Assembly: GCA_019359075.1 (NCBI GenBank)
Contig: JAHHIB010000074.1
Coordinates: forward strand, 1-44,320
Reading direction: 5' to 3'
DNA length: 44,320 nt
DNA from: Kalymmatonema hyalinum WJT4-NPBG1
Lineage (GTDB): Bacteria > Cyanobacteriota > Cyanobacteriia > Cyanobacteriales > Nostocaceae
Program-made: the position numbers and the translations under genes
Notes under the pieces: generated by a model
What the model saw: the letters and a program-made list of their open reading frames with translations, nothing else
What the model was told of the DNA's origin: nothing
Database searches by the model: none
Shown here: positions 1 to 8,643 of the stretch, piece after piece
Position numbering within the stretch: position 1 is the stretch's first letter
Layout of the letters: every line of letters starts with the position of its first letter

Positions 1-195
1 ATTGGTATGAATTGCAAAGAAATTTATTCACTTTCGTTGTGCGTGAGTACATTGTGGACAATCTCACCAAGACTTGTGCTGCCTAGTACACATGGATGAT
101 GTTTTTTGTCAATGCGTAAGTCCTAGCTTTTATCAAGAGTCCCTTGAGTGAAAGGTTACAGCAATGATGAATACCAACAGGCACAAGAGTTATTT

Positions 196-3100
196 TTACA
201 ATACTGATTTGCCCCGCCCAATCGGATCAAGCAATTGGACAATTGCCTGCACTAACTTCTCCGGTTCAACAGGCTTCGGGATATGCATCTGAAATCCGGC
301 AGCTAAGGCTTGTTGCTGGTTTATTTCTCCCGCATAAGCAGTCAGGGCGATCGCTTTAATAGTTCCTCCCTGTCGGGCTGACCATTTTCTGATTTGCCGA
401 ATCAGGGAATAGCCATCCATTTCTGGCATACCAATGTCACACAGTAGCAGATCGGGCACAGACTGATTCAAGAGGGCTAATGCCTGTGCTGCCGAAGCGG
501 CTGTCGTAACTTGTGCGCCAGATTGCGTCAGGATGAATGCTGCCAACTCCCGCATATCCGCATCATCATCCACAACCAATATCTGAATACCTGTTAGGTT
601 TGTTACAGTTTCTTTCTGGCTGTCATTAGAAGAAGATAACTTCTGCTCGACGACGTTTAACGGTAGCTGGACGGTGAATGTTGCCCCTAAATTTTGTCCC
701 AGACTATCTGCCTCAACGGTTCCTCCATGGAGTTCAGTGAAATGGCGAACGATCGCCAGCCCTAAGCCCAGCCCGCCGAATTTTCGTGTCGTTGTGCCAT
801 CTTCTTGCCGGAAGTATTCAAACACATAAGGCAAGAACTCTGGGGTGATGCCTTTGCCAGTGTCTTTGACTTGAATCTGAGCATACGTGCCAACTTGCTC
901 CAGTCGTACCTCGACTCGTCCTCTAGATGGTGTGAACTTCACGGCATTAGAAAGGAGGTTCCAGACAACCTGTTGTAGGCGGTTCGCATCGCCTGAAACG
1001 GTTCCTGAAATTGGGTTGAGTGTGGTCTGGATTTGAATGTTCTTGGCTTCTGCTGCCAGTCGTACCGTTTCTAGTGCTGCTTCAATTGTTGCAGCTAAAT
1101 TCACGATCGCAACGTTTAACGTCATTTTTCCTTGGAGGATGCGCGACACATCCAACAAATCCTCAATCAGTTGCGCTTGCAGCTTGGCGTTGCGCTCGAT
1201 TGTTTCCAGGGCTTGGTCAACTTTTGTGGCGTCTAGCCGCTTACTTCGCAGTATTGTTGTCCAGCCCAGAATCGGATTAAGGGGCGATCGCAATTCGTGG
1301 GACAGTACAGCGAGAAATTCGTCTTTAACTCGGTTGGCGGATTCTGCTTTGGCGCGATCGCGTTGAGCTACTCGGTATAACTGAGCGTTATCGATCGCCA
1401 ACGAAGCACGGCGAGCCAGTTCCTCTGCTAGTTGCAAATCGGTTGAATCGTATTGTAGTCCAGACTCAGCTGAAATAAAGGAAATGACACCTAGAATTCG
1501 TGTTTGGGTTCGTAGTGGCACACTCATCACAGATTTGAACCCAATCTGGCGCAAAATTTCTAAATGTTCTGGATCACGGGCTGTTTGTACCAGCAATTCA
1601 TCTGGAATATCCGCTAACAAATCTGATTGCCCAGTCCGCAAAGTGAAGGCAGCACCGCGAGGCTCATCGGGATTGAGCGGATATTGATGTCTGATTTGGT
1701 GCGCCCATTGGAGTTTGGCAGGATCAGTGTGAGCTACGGCAATCTGCTCGATTGAACCATCTTTTTCAACCATGTCTACTGTACACCAATCTGCCAACTC
1801 AGGTACGGAAAGCTCTGCCACTCGCTCCAGGGTGGTTTGATAATCGAGCGAAGAGGCAAGGACTGCGCTCGCCTCCGCAAGAAAGCTTTGGGCACGCTCT
1901 AACCGTACTTGCTCTGTCACGTCTACAACATACACTAAAACGTCTTCTACCTGATGGTTTGAGTTCGTTGTCGGAAGATAGTAAACGTTGTAGTAACCGG
2001 GAGTGCGATCGTTGCGTCCGGGAACATTCACCGCAAAGTTTGGTGAAATGAAGGGATTACCTGTGGTGTAAATTTGATGAAATACTTCAACTATCTGTGG
2101 ATCGGATTGACCAAAGAGTTCAGCAATTGAATGTCCTAAGTGTTGCTCTCGAGTTAATCCGTTGATTTGGGCTAATGCTTCATTAATGGCGATAAATCGC
2201 TGCTGAGTATCTAACAGCGCAATTCCAACCGGAGAAGTTTCAAAAATAGTTGCCAGTTGGCGCTGTGCGGCTTCGACTTGAGCACGAGCAAGTCGTTCTC
2301 GTTCTAGCAATTGTTCCCGTTCCTGTTCAGCCAGCTTGCGTTCTGTGATGTCAATGACAACGCCAATCATGCGTGTAGGCTGTTCTTCTGCATTGTAGGT
2401 AAATTTTCCTCTCGCTTCTGTCCAATGAATGGAGCCATCCGCCCAAAGTGTTCGATATTCGTGGTGATACTCCCTTCTCTTGAGCATCGCTTGTTGAAGT
2501 GCGACTTCTGTTTGAGCTAAGTCATCTGGATGAACGCTCTTAACCCAGAGTTCATAGCTTGGTTTGCACTCGTTTGGTTGAAGTCCCATGATGGCGAAGT
2601 GACCATCTGACCAGGTTACCGTATTGATCTGCATATCCCAGTCCCACGTTCCCATACGTCCGACCATCAACGCCAATTGCAACCGAGCTTTGCTTTGCCG
2701 CAATTCCTCTTCTGCGCGCGATCGCTCCACGGCTAACCAGGTTTGCTCGGCAATTTGCTCCATCAGTGCCACATCATCTTGTGTCCAGTGGCGAGGAGAA
2801 ACATGGTGCAACACAAACAGCGCTACAAACCGCCCTTTCTTCACCAAGGGAACACACAACAGAGATTTTGTTTGAATGGCGTCAAAGGCAGCAACGCCAA
2901 CTCCAGCAGTCCGAGGATCAACATCAACATCATCCACAACGATTGTTTTGCCCTGCTTGAGTTCAGCAATGATTTCAGGACCAAAGGAATTCATGTGGTG
3001 ACTACCAGCCACGCTGATGACACCATTGCAAAAATCGCGATCGACGATGACGTACTCCTGCGTGGAATCAATTTCACCGTAGGTACAGCGAGTCACTTGG

Positions 3101-5871
3101 AAGTGTTGCCCTGTCGCACGAACAACCTGCCACATGATTTCTTTCGGGTCTTGAATGGCACGAATCGCGTCATTCAATTCGATCAGGAATTGCTGTTGTC
3201 TCTCCTTGTGTTGAAGATTTTCGAGCAGTTGCTCAATTTGTTGCCTTGCCCGCACTTGTTCGGTGACTTCAATGTTATAAATCAAAACTCCTTGAATTGT
3301 TCCCTCAGCATCCCGCCAAGCCGGAAAGACGCAGTTGAAAAATGCCTCTTCCAACACACCATCGCCGTTCCGATCCCAGTAGGTGGGCGACTCATCCCGA
3401 ATGAACGTTTCTCCCGTGCGGTAAACTTGCTCGAGCACGTCAAAGTAAATTTGCCCCTCTAGCTCTGGGAAAACATCGCGCATCGGTTTGCCGATAATGT
3501 CTGGAGTCCGCCCAACCAGTTGTAGATAGGTAGGATTAGCAAATTCATACACAAGATCGGGACCTGTCACAATTCCAATCATGGCAGGGAACTGCATCAG
3601 GATATCATGCAACCGCTGGCGTTCGGTTTCTGCTTCCACTCGGGCAGCCTGTTCTCGTTTTAAAAGGCATTCCCTCCGGGTGCGTAGCATCTCGCGCTCT
3701 GCTTCAATTTGTTTGCGCTCTGTGATATCGACCGAAACGCCAATCATGCGAACTCCCCGTCCAGTCGCATCGAGATAAACTCGTCCCTGGCTGTTGAGCC
3801 AGCGCACAATGCCGTCTGGATCAATCACCCGGTACTCGTGGTTGTAGGACAGCTCTCCTGTAATTGCCCGTTGCGCCGCTTGTATCACCCGTTGTCGATC
3901 GTCTGGATGAATGACCGCAAAAAAGTCTTCTGCCGTCCCTACTTGAACGCCCCAAACTTCTAGGGCATTAGCAGAACACACCACGCGATTGGTTTGCAAA
4001 TCCATATCCCATCCAACTATCTGCGCTGCTGCAAGTGCCAGCCGCAGGCGCTCTTCACTCTCTCGTAATGCCCGCTCAACCAGTTTGTAATCGGTAACAT
4101 CGCGAGCAATACTCAGTACGGTTTCAACAGAGCCATCACTTGCAAATTCAGGGACGATACGCGCCTGATACCATCGAAGACCTTTTGGAGTCGGAAAACT
4201 AAATTCAATAATCTGTTCCTGATCTGTTGCAAAAACCTGCCGCAAACAGTCATTCCAAATGCTGTTGATGTCTTCTGGCATTCCTAGCTCGGCATTAGTC
4301 TTACCAATAAATTGCTCTGATGGAATCCCCGTTGCCAGTTCTACAGAAGGGCTGACATAAAGGTGGCGAAACTCTGCATCCATTCGGCTAATAATATCTG
4401 GGGCATTTTCCGCCATTATTTGGAACTGTTGCTCTCGCTGCCGCAGTTCTGATTCCAATCGTTTGCGCTCTGTTAGGTCAATTAAAAATCCTATTCCTAA
4501 ATCGTCTGCTCCTCCCAGGTAGGCAGTTCCAATCAAGACGGGAACACGAGTGCCGTCTTTACGAATGTATTCTTTTTCAAACGGCGCATGGCTGCCGATT
4601 TGCTTCATCTGTGCCATTGCTTGCTGGTCTAAATCCCGAAATTCCGGCGGAGTAATTTCAAGGAAGTTTACAGCTCCAGATAAAACTTCTTGGCGCGTAT
4701 AACCTAAAGCAGCTAGCCAAACGTCGTTGACTTCTAAAATATTGCCTTGAAAATCGCCAATAATAATGCCAATGAGATTCGCATCGAATAAACTTCGTAG
4801 CCGAGATTCACTTTCACGTAACGCTTGCTCTACAAGTTTGCGCTCAGTTACATCCTGAAAAACGACAACAGCTGCAACAATCTGCCCCCGGTTATCTAAA
4901 ATTGGTGCTGAGTTCACATTGATGAAAATGTGGCTACCGTCTTCCCGGTGTAGCTTGATTTCTTCATTAGAAACCACTTCACCTGTCCGAAGCGATCGCG
5001 CCAACGGATACTCATCAGGTGCGTAGATCTGTCCATCGCAGCGAAGGGCTTCAAATGGAATAATAGGTGCATATTCTTCAAGCTCAAGCGACTGTTCATA
5101 GCCGTACCCGACAATCTGTTTGGCTTGTTCGTTAGTCAGAACCAATTTGCCAGATGCGGCATCCGCAATCATCACACCAGCAGGCATTTGTCGTAAAACG
5201 GCTTCAAACCGGGTGCGTTCAGTTTCAAGCTCTTGCAGTAACTGCTCCCGCTCTGCTTCAGCCTGCTTGCGCTCTGTGACATCACGAAAATAAACCGCTA
5301 TCCCCTCAGCAGACGGGTAGGCATTCACTTCTAACCAACGCTGAACAGGCTCCCCAAATTCTTCCCAGGAAACTGGCACCTGCTGTGCCATTGCCCGATG
5401 CAGTTCTCGGTATGCTATTTTGCCCACCTGTTCGGGAAACACCTGGTTCCAAACGTGTTTTCCAATCAGTTCTTCTGGCGTTTTGTGCAGAATTCCAGCC
5501 GCCGCCCGATTCACGTAGGTGTAGTGCCAATTGTCATCAAAGGCAACAAAAGCATCCGTAATGCTTTCCAGGATTATTGCCACCTGGCGTTCAGCTTCTT
5601 GAGCTGCGATGAGTTGAGCGTGCTGTTGCTCAATGATGCATTCTTGTGGCAAAGCGTTTTGAGCATTTGCCCCCGGAACATTGGCATTGAGATGTTGTTG
5701 ATTCCCAAGACTGCGGGCAAAGTGTTCAATCACTTCAGAACGAGAAATTCCTCGCTTGTGAGCCTCCTCGTCGAGCGATCGCCACGCTGTACTAGTAAGA
5801 GATAGGCTAACTCGTCGTTTCGTTTCTGAGTCCCAATTGTTCACAAACTTACCAGTGGCGTCGCGCTTCAT
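196..5871 (-). CDS. Multi-PAS/GAF hybrid histidine kinase with N-terminal ribbon-helix-helix-like segment
   Basis: A cytosolic sensor kinase of 1891 residues with no membrane segment visible. Order by eye: a ribbon-helix-helix-like segment (about 15-55, with ISRSEVIEHFA), six PAS domains (about 95-890), GAF (about 905-1065), two more PAS (about 1070-1335), a second GAF (about 1340-1500), HisKA with the phospho-acceptor His in SHELRSPLNP, an HATPase domain with DTGKGI and GLGLGLAIV, and a C-terminal receiver with ILVVDDD and the Asp in LLCDIGMPEMDGY. PAS repeats end in the usual DxTERK linkers. It should autophosphorylate and pass phosphate to its own receiver; no separate response regulator lies next to it. 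It is divergent from the ocp gene with 623 bp between. The signal sensed is unknown. Kinase identity is secure; PAS boundaries are approximate. Confidence 0.95.
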   Translation of the reverse strand: MKRDATGKFVNNWDSETKRRVSLSLTSTAWRSLDEEAHKRGISRSEVIEHFARSLGNQQHLNANVPGANAQNALPQECIIEQQHAQLIAAQEAERQVAIILESITDAFVAFDDNWHYTYVNRAAAGILHKTPEELIGKHVWNQVFPEQVGKIAYRELHRAMAQQVPVSWEEFGEPVQRWLEVNAYPSAEGIAVYFRDVTERKQAEAEREQLLQELETERTRFEAVLRQMPAGVMIADAASGKLVLTNEQAKQIVGYGYEQSLELEEYAPIIPFEALRCDGQIYAPDEYPLARSLRTGEVVSNEEIKLHREDGSHIFINVNSAPILDNRGQIVAAVVVFQDVTERKLVEQALRESESRLRSLFDANLIGIIIGDFQGNILEVNDVWLAALGYTRQEVLSGAVNFLEITPPEFRDLDQQAMAQMKQIGSHAPFEKEYIRKDGTRVPVLIGTAYLGGADDLGIGFLIDLTERKRLESELRQREQQFQIMAENAPDIISRMDAEFRHLYVSPSVELATGIPSEQFIGKTNAELGMPEDINSIWNDCLRQVFATDQEQIIEFSFPTPKGLRWYQARIVPEFASDGSVETVLSIARDVTDYKLVERALRESEERLRLALAAAQIVGWDMDLQTNRVVCSANALEVWGVQVGTAEDFFAVIHPDDRQRVIQAAQRAITGELSYNHEYRVIDPDGIVRWLNSQGRVYLDATGRGVRMIGVSVDITERKQIEAEREMLRTRRECLLKREQAARVEAETERQRLHDILMQFPAMIGIVTGPDLVYEFANPTYLQLVGRTPDIIGKPMRDVFPELEGQIYFDVLEQVYRTGETFIRDESPTYWDRNGDGVLEEAFFNCVFPAWRDAEGTIQGVLIYNIEVTEQVRARQQIEQLLENLQHKERQQQFLIELNDAIRAIQDPKEIMWQVVRATGQHFQVTRCTYGEIDSTQEYVIVDRDFCNGVISVAGSHHMNSFGPEIIAELKQGKTIVVDDVDVDPRTAGVGVAAFDAIQTKSLLCVPLVKKGRFVALFVLHHVSPRHWTQDDVALMEQIAEQTWLAVERSRAEEELRQSKARLQLALMVGRMGTWDWDMQINTVTWSDGHFAIMGLQPNECKPSYELWVKSVHPDDLAQTEVALQQAMLKRREYHHEYRTLWADGSIHWTEARGKFTYNAEEQPTRMIGVVIDITERKLAEQEREQLLERERLARAQVEAAQRQLATIFETSPVGIALLDTQQRFIAINEALAQINGLTREQHLGHSIAELFGQSDPQIVEVFHQIYTTGNPFISPNFAVNVPGRNDRTPGYYNVYYLPTTNSNHQVEDVLVYVVDVTEQVRLERAQSFLAEASAVLASSLDYQTTLERVAELSVPELADWCTVDMVEKDGSIEQIAVAHTDPAKLQWAHQIRHQYPLNPDEPRGAAFTLRTGQSDLLADIPDELLVQTARDPEHLEILRQIGFKSVMSVPLRTQTRILGVISFISAESGLQYDSTDLQLAEELARRASLAIDNAQLYRVAQRDRAKAESANRVKDEFLAVLSHELRSPLNPILGWTTILRSKRLDATKVDQALETIERNAKLQAQLIEDLLDVSRILQGKMTLNVAIVNLAATIEAALETVRLAAEAKNIQIQTTLNPISGTVSGDANRLQQVVWNLLSNAVKFTPSRGRVEVRLEQVGTYAQIQVKDTGKGITPEFLPYVFEYFRQEDGTTTRKFGGLGLGLAIVRHFTELHGGTVEADSLGQNLGATFTVQLPLNVVEQKLSSSNDSQKETVTNLTGIQILVVDDDADMRELAAFILTQSGAQVTTAASAAQALALLNQSVPDLLLCDIGMPEMDGYSLIRQIRKWSARQGGTIKAIALTAYAGEINQQQALAAGFQMHIPKPVEPEKLVQAIVQLLDPIGRGKSVL

Positions 5872-6494
5872 GAAGATTTATCCGTATGCATACACGGTTT
5901 TTTCTATTTAATCTAAGTTACTCCCTAATGAGGCTCTGCCTTAAGACTGAGGTTTTGGCTCAAGGGAAAGTTTGAGTAGGTGACGCGATCGCTGCTACAC
6001 TGCAAGCGCAGGGTGCAAGGAGCTTCCAACCTCGCAGGCCCGAATTTCCTGATTTATAGGTTGAGTACCCTCTTAACCTCCACAGGCTGCAACGATAGAT
6101 CCATACCGTTGTTTTGAACAAGTACCAACAATTGTTATTTTTTTAATAATTTTACAAAAGTTAAATAAACTGTTACATTAGTTTACAAACGGGATGAAAC
6201 CACAGGTCAGGAGTTTTCATGAGCACGCAGCCACGTCATTCATGACTAAGGTGAGCGTCACCTCTGTGACCCAGATGTACTTGCATATGTAGCTCCCAGA
6301 TTGGCTTCACCCCGCTTGCAGAAAAACTCAATCTGCACGCAAAGTACCATAATTGGTTTTGTCTGGCTGTTGACGATCCCTGAGGTTCTGACTAGACACG
6401 GCTTGATGGGGGAGCCAGCCTGTTTAGTACTTGAACCTCCTACGCTCTGATTTTAAAAGCAACAAGTTAATAAATAAACCAGGAGATTCTGACG
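5872..6494. other. Long divergent intergenic region between the hybrid kinase and ocp
   Basis: No gene is seen in these 623 bases. The half near the kinase has a HIP1 site (around 5986). An AT-rich stretch at about 6125-6190 could hold promoters. A perfect hairpin GGTGA-GCG-TCACC sits at 6250-6262. From there to the ocp start the sequence has several short complementary segments, which would suit a long structured 5' leader. The ocp ribosome binding site is the AGGAG at about 6481-6485. No known riboswitch class could be assigned. Confidence 0.5.
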
Positions 6495-7460
6495 ATGTCC
6501 TTATCTATTGAGTCGGCGCAAAAGATTTTCTCTGGCACTCAAGTTCCTAGTCCAATTCCTGCCACAATAGCACTGTTCGATCAACTTAACGTTGACGATA
6601 AACTGGCATTACTCTGGTTTGCCTACACTGAACTAGGTCGTTCAATCACTCCCGCAGCGCCTGGAGCTGCACGTCTGCAATTAGCAGAAGGACTGCTAAA
6701 CCAAATCAAGCAGATGTCTAATGCCGACCAAACGCAACTCATGAGGGATCTTGCTGGTTATGTTGACACTCCTATCAGCCGTTCCTATGCCAGCTTTAGT
6801 GTCAACACTAAGCTAGCTTTTTGGTTTGAGTTAGGAGAGTTGATGAAAAAGGGCATTGTTGCTCCCATCCCGCCTGGCTATCAAATGAGTGATGGCGTCA
6901 AATTCGTGCTAGAAGCCATCCAGAAACTCGATCCAGGTCAGCAAATTACGGTACTTCGTAATACTGTAGTAAACATGGGATTCGAGCCTGAGGTTAATTC
7001 CAGTGGCTACTCAAAAGCAGCTAAGGAACCGATGTTTCCGCGTACCGAGCCAGCTCCCACTCAGATCACAGTTGAGGGCATCACAGAGCCTGCTGTATTG
7101 AGTTATTTTGAGGCTCTCAACGCAGACAATTTTGACGCTGCTATTGCTTTATTTACTCCCGATGGTGCCGTGCAACCGCCATTCCAGAAGCCGATTATTG
7201 GTCGTGAGTCAATCATTGCCTATATGCGTGCAGAAGCACAGGGACTCAATATTATGCCGGAGCAGGGTATAAGCGAGGCTCTACCAGATGGCTCTAAGCA
7301 GCTGAAAATCACAGGCAAAGTCCAAACTCCTTGGTTCGGTGTCCAAGTTGGGATGAACATTGCGTGGCGGTTCTTACTCAATCCCGAAGGCAAAATTTTC
7401 TTCGTGGCAATTGATATGCTGGCATCTCCTCAAGAACTGCTGAACCTGCGTCCTAGGTAG
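6495..7460 (+). CDS. ocp: Orange carotenoid protein (OCP), full length
   Basis: A water-soluble, blue-light-activated photoprotective protein that binds one ketocarotenoid and quenches phycobilisome excitation. It has 321 residues, the normal length, with the all-helical N-terminal carotenoid domain (about 1-165), a linker, and an NTF2-like C-terminal domain (about 195-315). Compared with Synechocystis OCP as recalled, it keeps W41, Y44, W110, the salt-bridge pair R155/E247 (E244 in Synechocystis), and the keto-group ligands Y204 and W291 (Y201, W288). It differs at position 101 (F instead of W) and has K232 where Synechocystis has R229, the arginine implicated in binding the fluorescence recovery protein. 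The linker is about three residues longer. No FRP gene follows. It may therefore be an OCP2-type paralogue, which is an inference. Confidence 0.95.
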   Translation: MSLSIESAQKIFSGTQVPSPIPATIALFDQLNVDDKLALLWFAYTELGRSITPAAPGAARLQLAEGLLNQIKQMSNADQTQLMRDLAGYVDTPISRSYASFSVNTKLAFWFELGELMKKGIVAPIPPGYQMSDGVKFVLEAIQKLDPGQQITVLRNTVVNMGFEPEVNSSGYSKAAKEPMFPRTEPAPTQITVEGITEPAVLSYFEALNADNFDAAIALFTPDGAVQPPFQKPIIGRESIIAYMRAEAQGLNIMPEQGISEALPDGSKQLKITGKVQTPWFGVQVGMNIAWRFLLNPEGKIFFVAIDMLASPQELLNLRPR

Positions 7461-7526
7461 GTAGAGGGATTGGGCAAGGAACAGCGCCCTTACGGGCGAT
7501 GCTCCCGGAGGCAGCCGCGCCTTGCG

Positions 7527-7554
7527 CTTAGGGCGCAGAGCGCTGCGCCCTAAG
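7527..7554. terminator. Perfect 12-bp hairpin between convergent ocp and doc
   Basis: Arms CTTAGGGCGCAG (7527-7538) and CTGCGCCCTAAG (7543-7554) pair perfectly around a 4-base loop. It overlaps the doc stop codon and lies about 65 bases after the ocp stop. There is no T-run on either side, so factor-independent termination is not certain. It belongs with a GC-rich repeat patch starting near 7486. Confidence 0.5.
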
Positions 7555-7939
7555 GGGCGATCGCCTTCTCCAAACAACCCGCCAAATCTGACTTGCTCAT
7601 TTGGCTTTGGGCAACCTGCATCACCAGGTCATAAGCTTGCTCATTCGTCAGATTGAGGGAATAGCCATTCAACCGCAAAAATGTATCCATCACTGCAAAC
7701 GCCGTGCGTTTGTTACCGTCGATAAACGGATGGTTCATTGCCAGGTGATAAAGGTAGGTTGCTGCTTGCTCATGAATAGTGGGATGCAGCAGCTCACCTG
7801 CAAATGTAGCCTGGGGTTGAGCAAGGGCAGATTCCAGCAAGCCCTCATCTCGGATGCCTGGAGTCCCTCCAAACTTCTCAATTTGTCTGGTATGAATCTT
7901 CAGAACTGTCGTTTGGTTGAGAAAATCAGGAGTTGGCAA
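7550..7939 (-). CDS. doc: Doc-type death-on-curing toxin (Fic fold)
   Basis: The protein of 129 residues carries the Doc/Fic signature HPFIDGNKRTA at about residues 69-79, close to the Doc consensus with K where AMP-transferring Fic proteins have G-R. Doc enzymes phosphorylate elongation factor Tu and stop translation. Family length is 120-135, so it appears complete. Its start overlaps the end of the upstream antitoxin gene by 14 bases, the usual arrangement of a co-translated toxin-antitoxin pair. This is a chromosomal module at the edge of an accessory islet. Confidence 0.9.
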   Translation of the reverse strand: MPTPDFLNQTTVLKIHTRQIEKFGGTPGIRDEGLLESALAQPQATFAGELLHPTIHEQAATYLYHLAMNHPFIDGNKRTAFAVMDTFLRLNGYSLNLTNEQAYDLVMQVAQSQMSKSDLAGCLEKAIAP

Positions 7940-8117
7940 GGCGACGGTAAACCTCCTCTCTCTCCCGTTCTGAGTCCAGGTATACCTGCCACACGCGGTT
8001 TTCTAAGTTGGATTGCTGCTCCGCTTTTAGAGAACGCACAAACTCAAGTACCTCCTGCAAGGCAGAATCTGGCACTTGGTCAAGTTCCTGAAGGAGTTGT
8101 TCTTTGATTGTCATCAT
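7926..8117 (-). CDS. Small antitoxin partner of Doc
   Basis: A 63-residue acidic, helical protein beginning MMTIKEQLLQELDQ. The start at 8117 (or 8114) was chosen over an upstream in-frame one at 8186, because the extra 23 residues are basic and unlike the family, and a weak AGG precedes the tandem ATG. The pattern of a leucine-rich helix followed by a charged C-terminus (DSEREREEVYRRLANS) fits small DUF2281-like antitoxins found beside Doc in cyanobacteria. The C-terminus probably inserts against the toxin. Assignment rests on size, sequence style and the 14-base overlap with doc. Confidence 0.75.
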   Translation of the reverse strand: MMTIKEQLLQELDQVPDSALQEVLEFVRSLKAEQQSNLENRVWQVYLDSEREREEVYRRLANS

Positions 8118-8295
8118 CCTAAAGTTGAAAACGTTGAAAACACGGCTTTTTTTATTTTGCAACTTCCAAGGGTTACTGCACGACATGAGCGTCCACTTGA
8201 ATATTATGACAGTGTTACTGCTTGAGAAGTTAGGCGTATAGTTATCAGTGATAAAGCGTCACAATAAAGACTGATAATAAATTAAAGATTTAATC

Positions 8296-8541
8296 ATGGT
8301 TCAGGCTACAGAGCATATATACATTGTCAGGGACAACGCAATCCTAGGTGGTGAACCTATTATTCGCGAAACACGCACACCCGTGAGAGCTATTGTGGAA
8401 ACCTGGCGGATGGGGGCTGCACCTGAGGAAATCCTGCAAGGGTTACCACATTTGACTCTGGCTCAAGTGTTTGATGCTTTGAGCTACTATCTGGATCACC
8501 AAAGTGAAATCAACAGCTACATTGAGCGTAACCGAATTTAG
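8296..8541 (+). CDS. DUF433 family protein (antitoxin-like), orphan
   Basis: An 81-residue protein with the DUF433 pattern GGEPIIRETRTPVRAIVE followed by an HTH-like stretch in which a helix EEILQGLPHLT leads to AQVFDALSYYLDH. DUF433 proteins usually act as antitoxins/DNA-binding regulators paired with a PIN-like DUF5615 toxin encoded immediately downstream. Here the 102 bases up to the RT stop hold no such toxin, so the gene is an orphan or a remnant of a lost module. It is transcribed away from the Doc pair; the two starts are 178 bases apart. Confidence 0.85.
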   Translation: MVQATEHIYIVRDNAILGGEPIIRETRTPVRAIVETWRMGAAPEEILQGLPHLTLAQVFDALSYYLDHQSEINSYIERNRI

Positions 8542-8643
8542 AAAAGCTGATTGATTCCGTATATAGCAAACGCTATTATGAATTTCTGAGATTTGGAGAT
8601 TCAGTCATTGAGCTTGACAGATTTGGCAGTGCTAGTTATACCA

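Noticed and set aside
2743-3462. 239-codon plus-strand frame inside the kinase gene
   Set aside because: It is antisense to well-supported GAF and PAS domains and its translation has no domain sense.
6320-6360. ACGCAAAG text in the ocp leader, reminiscent of a cyclic-di-GMP riboswitch
   Set aside because: The other conserved parts of that aptamer, such as the GGCAAACC strand and the receptor, were not found around it.
7601-8107. 168-codon plus-strand frame across doc and its antitoxin
   Set aside because: Antisense to two recognised overlapping genes; no recognisable protein.
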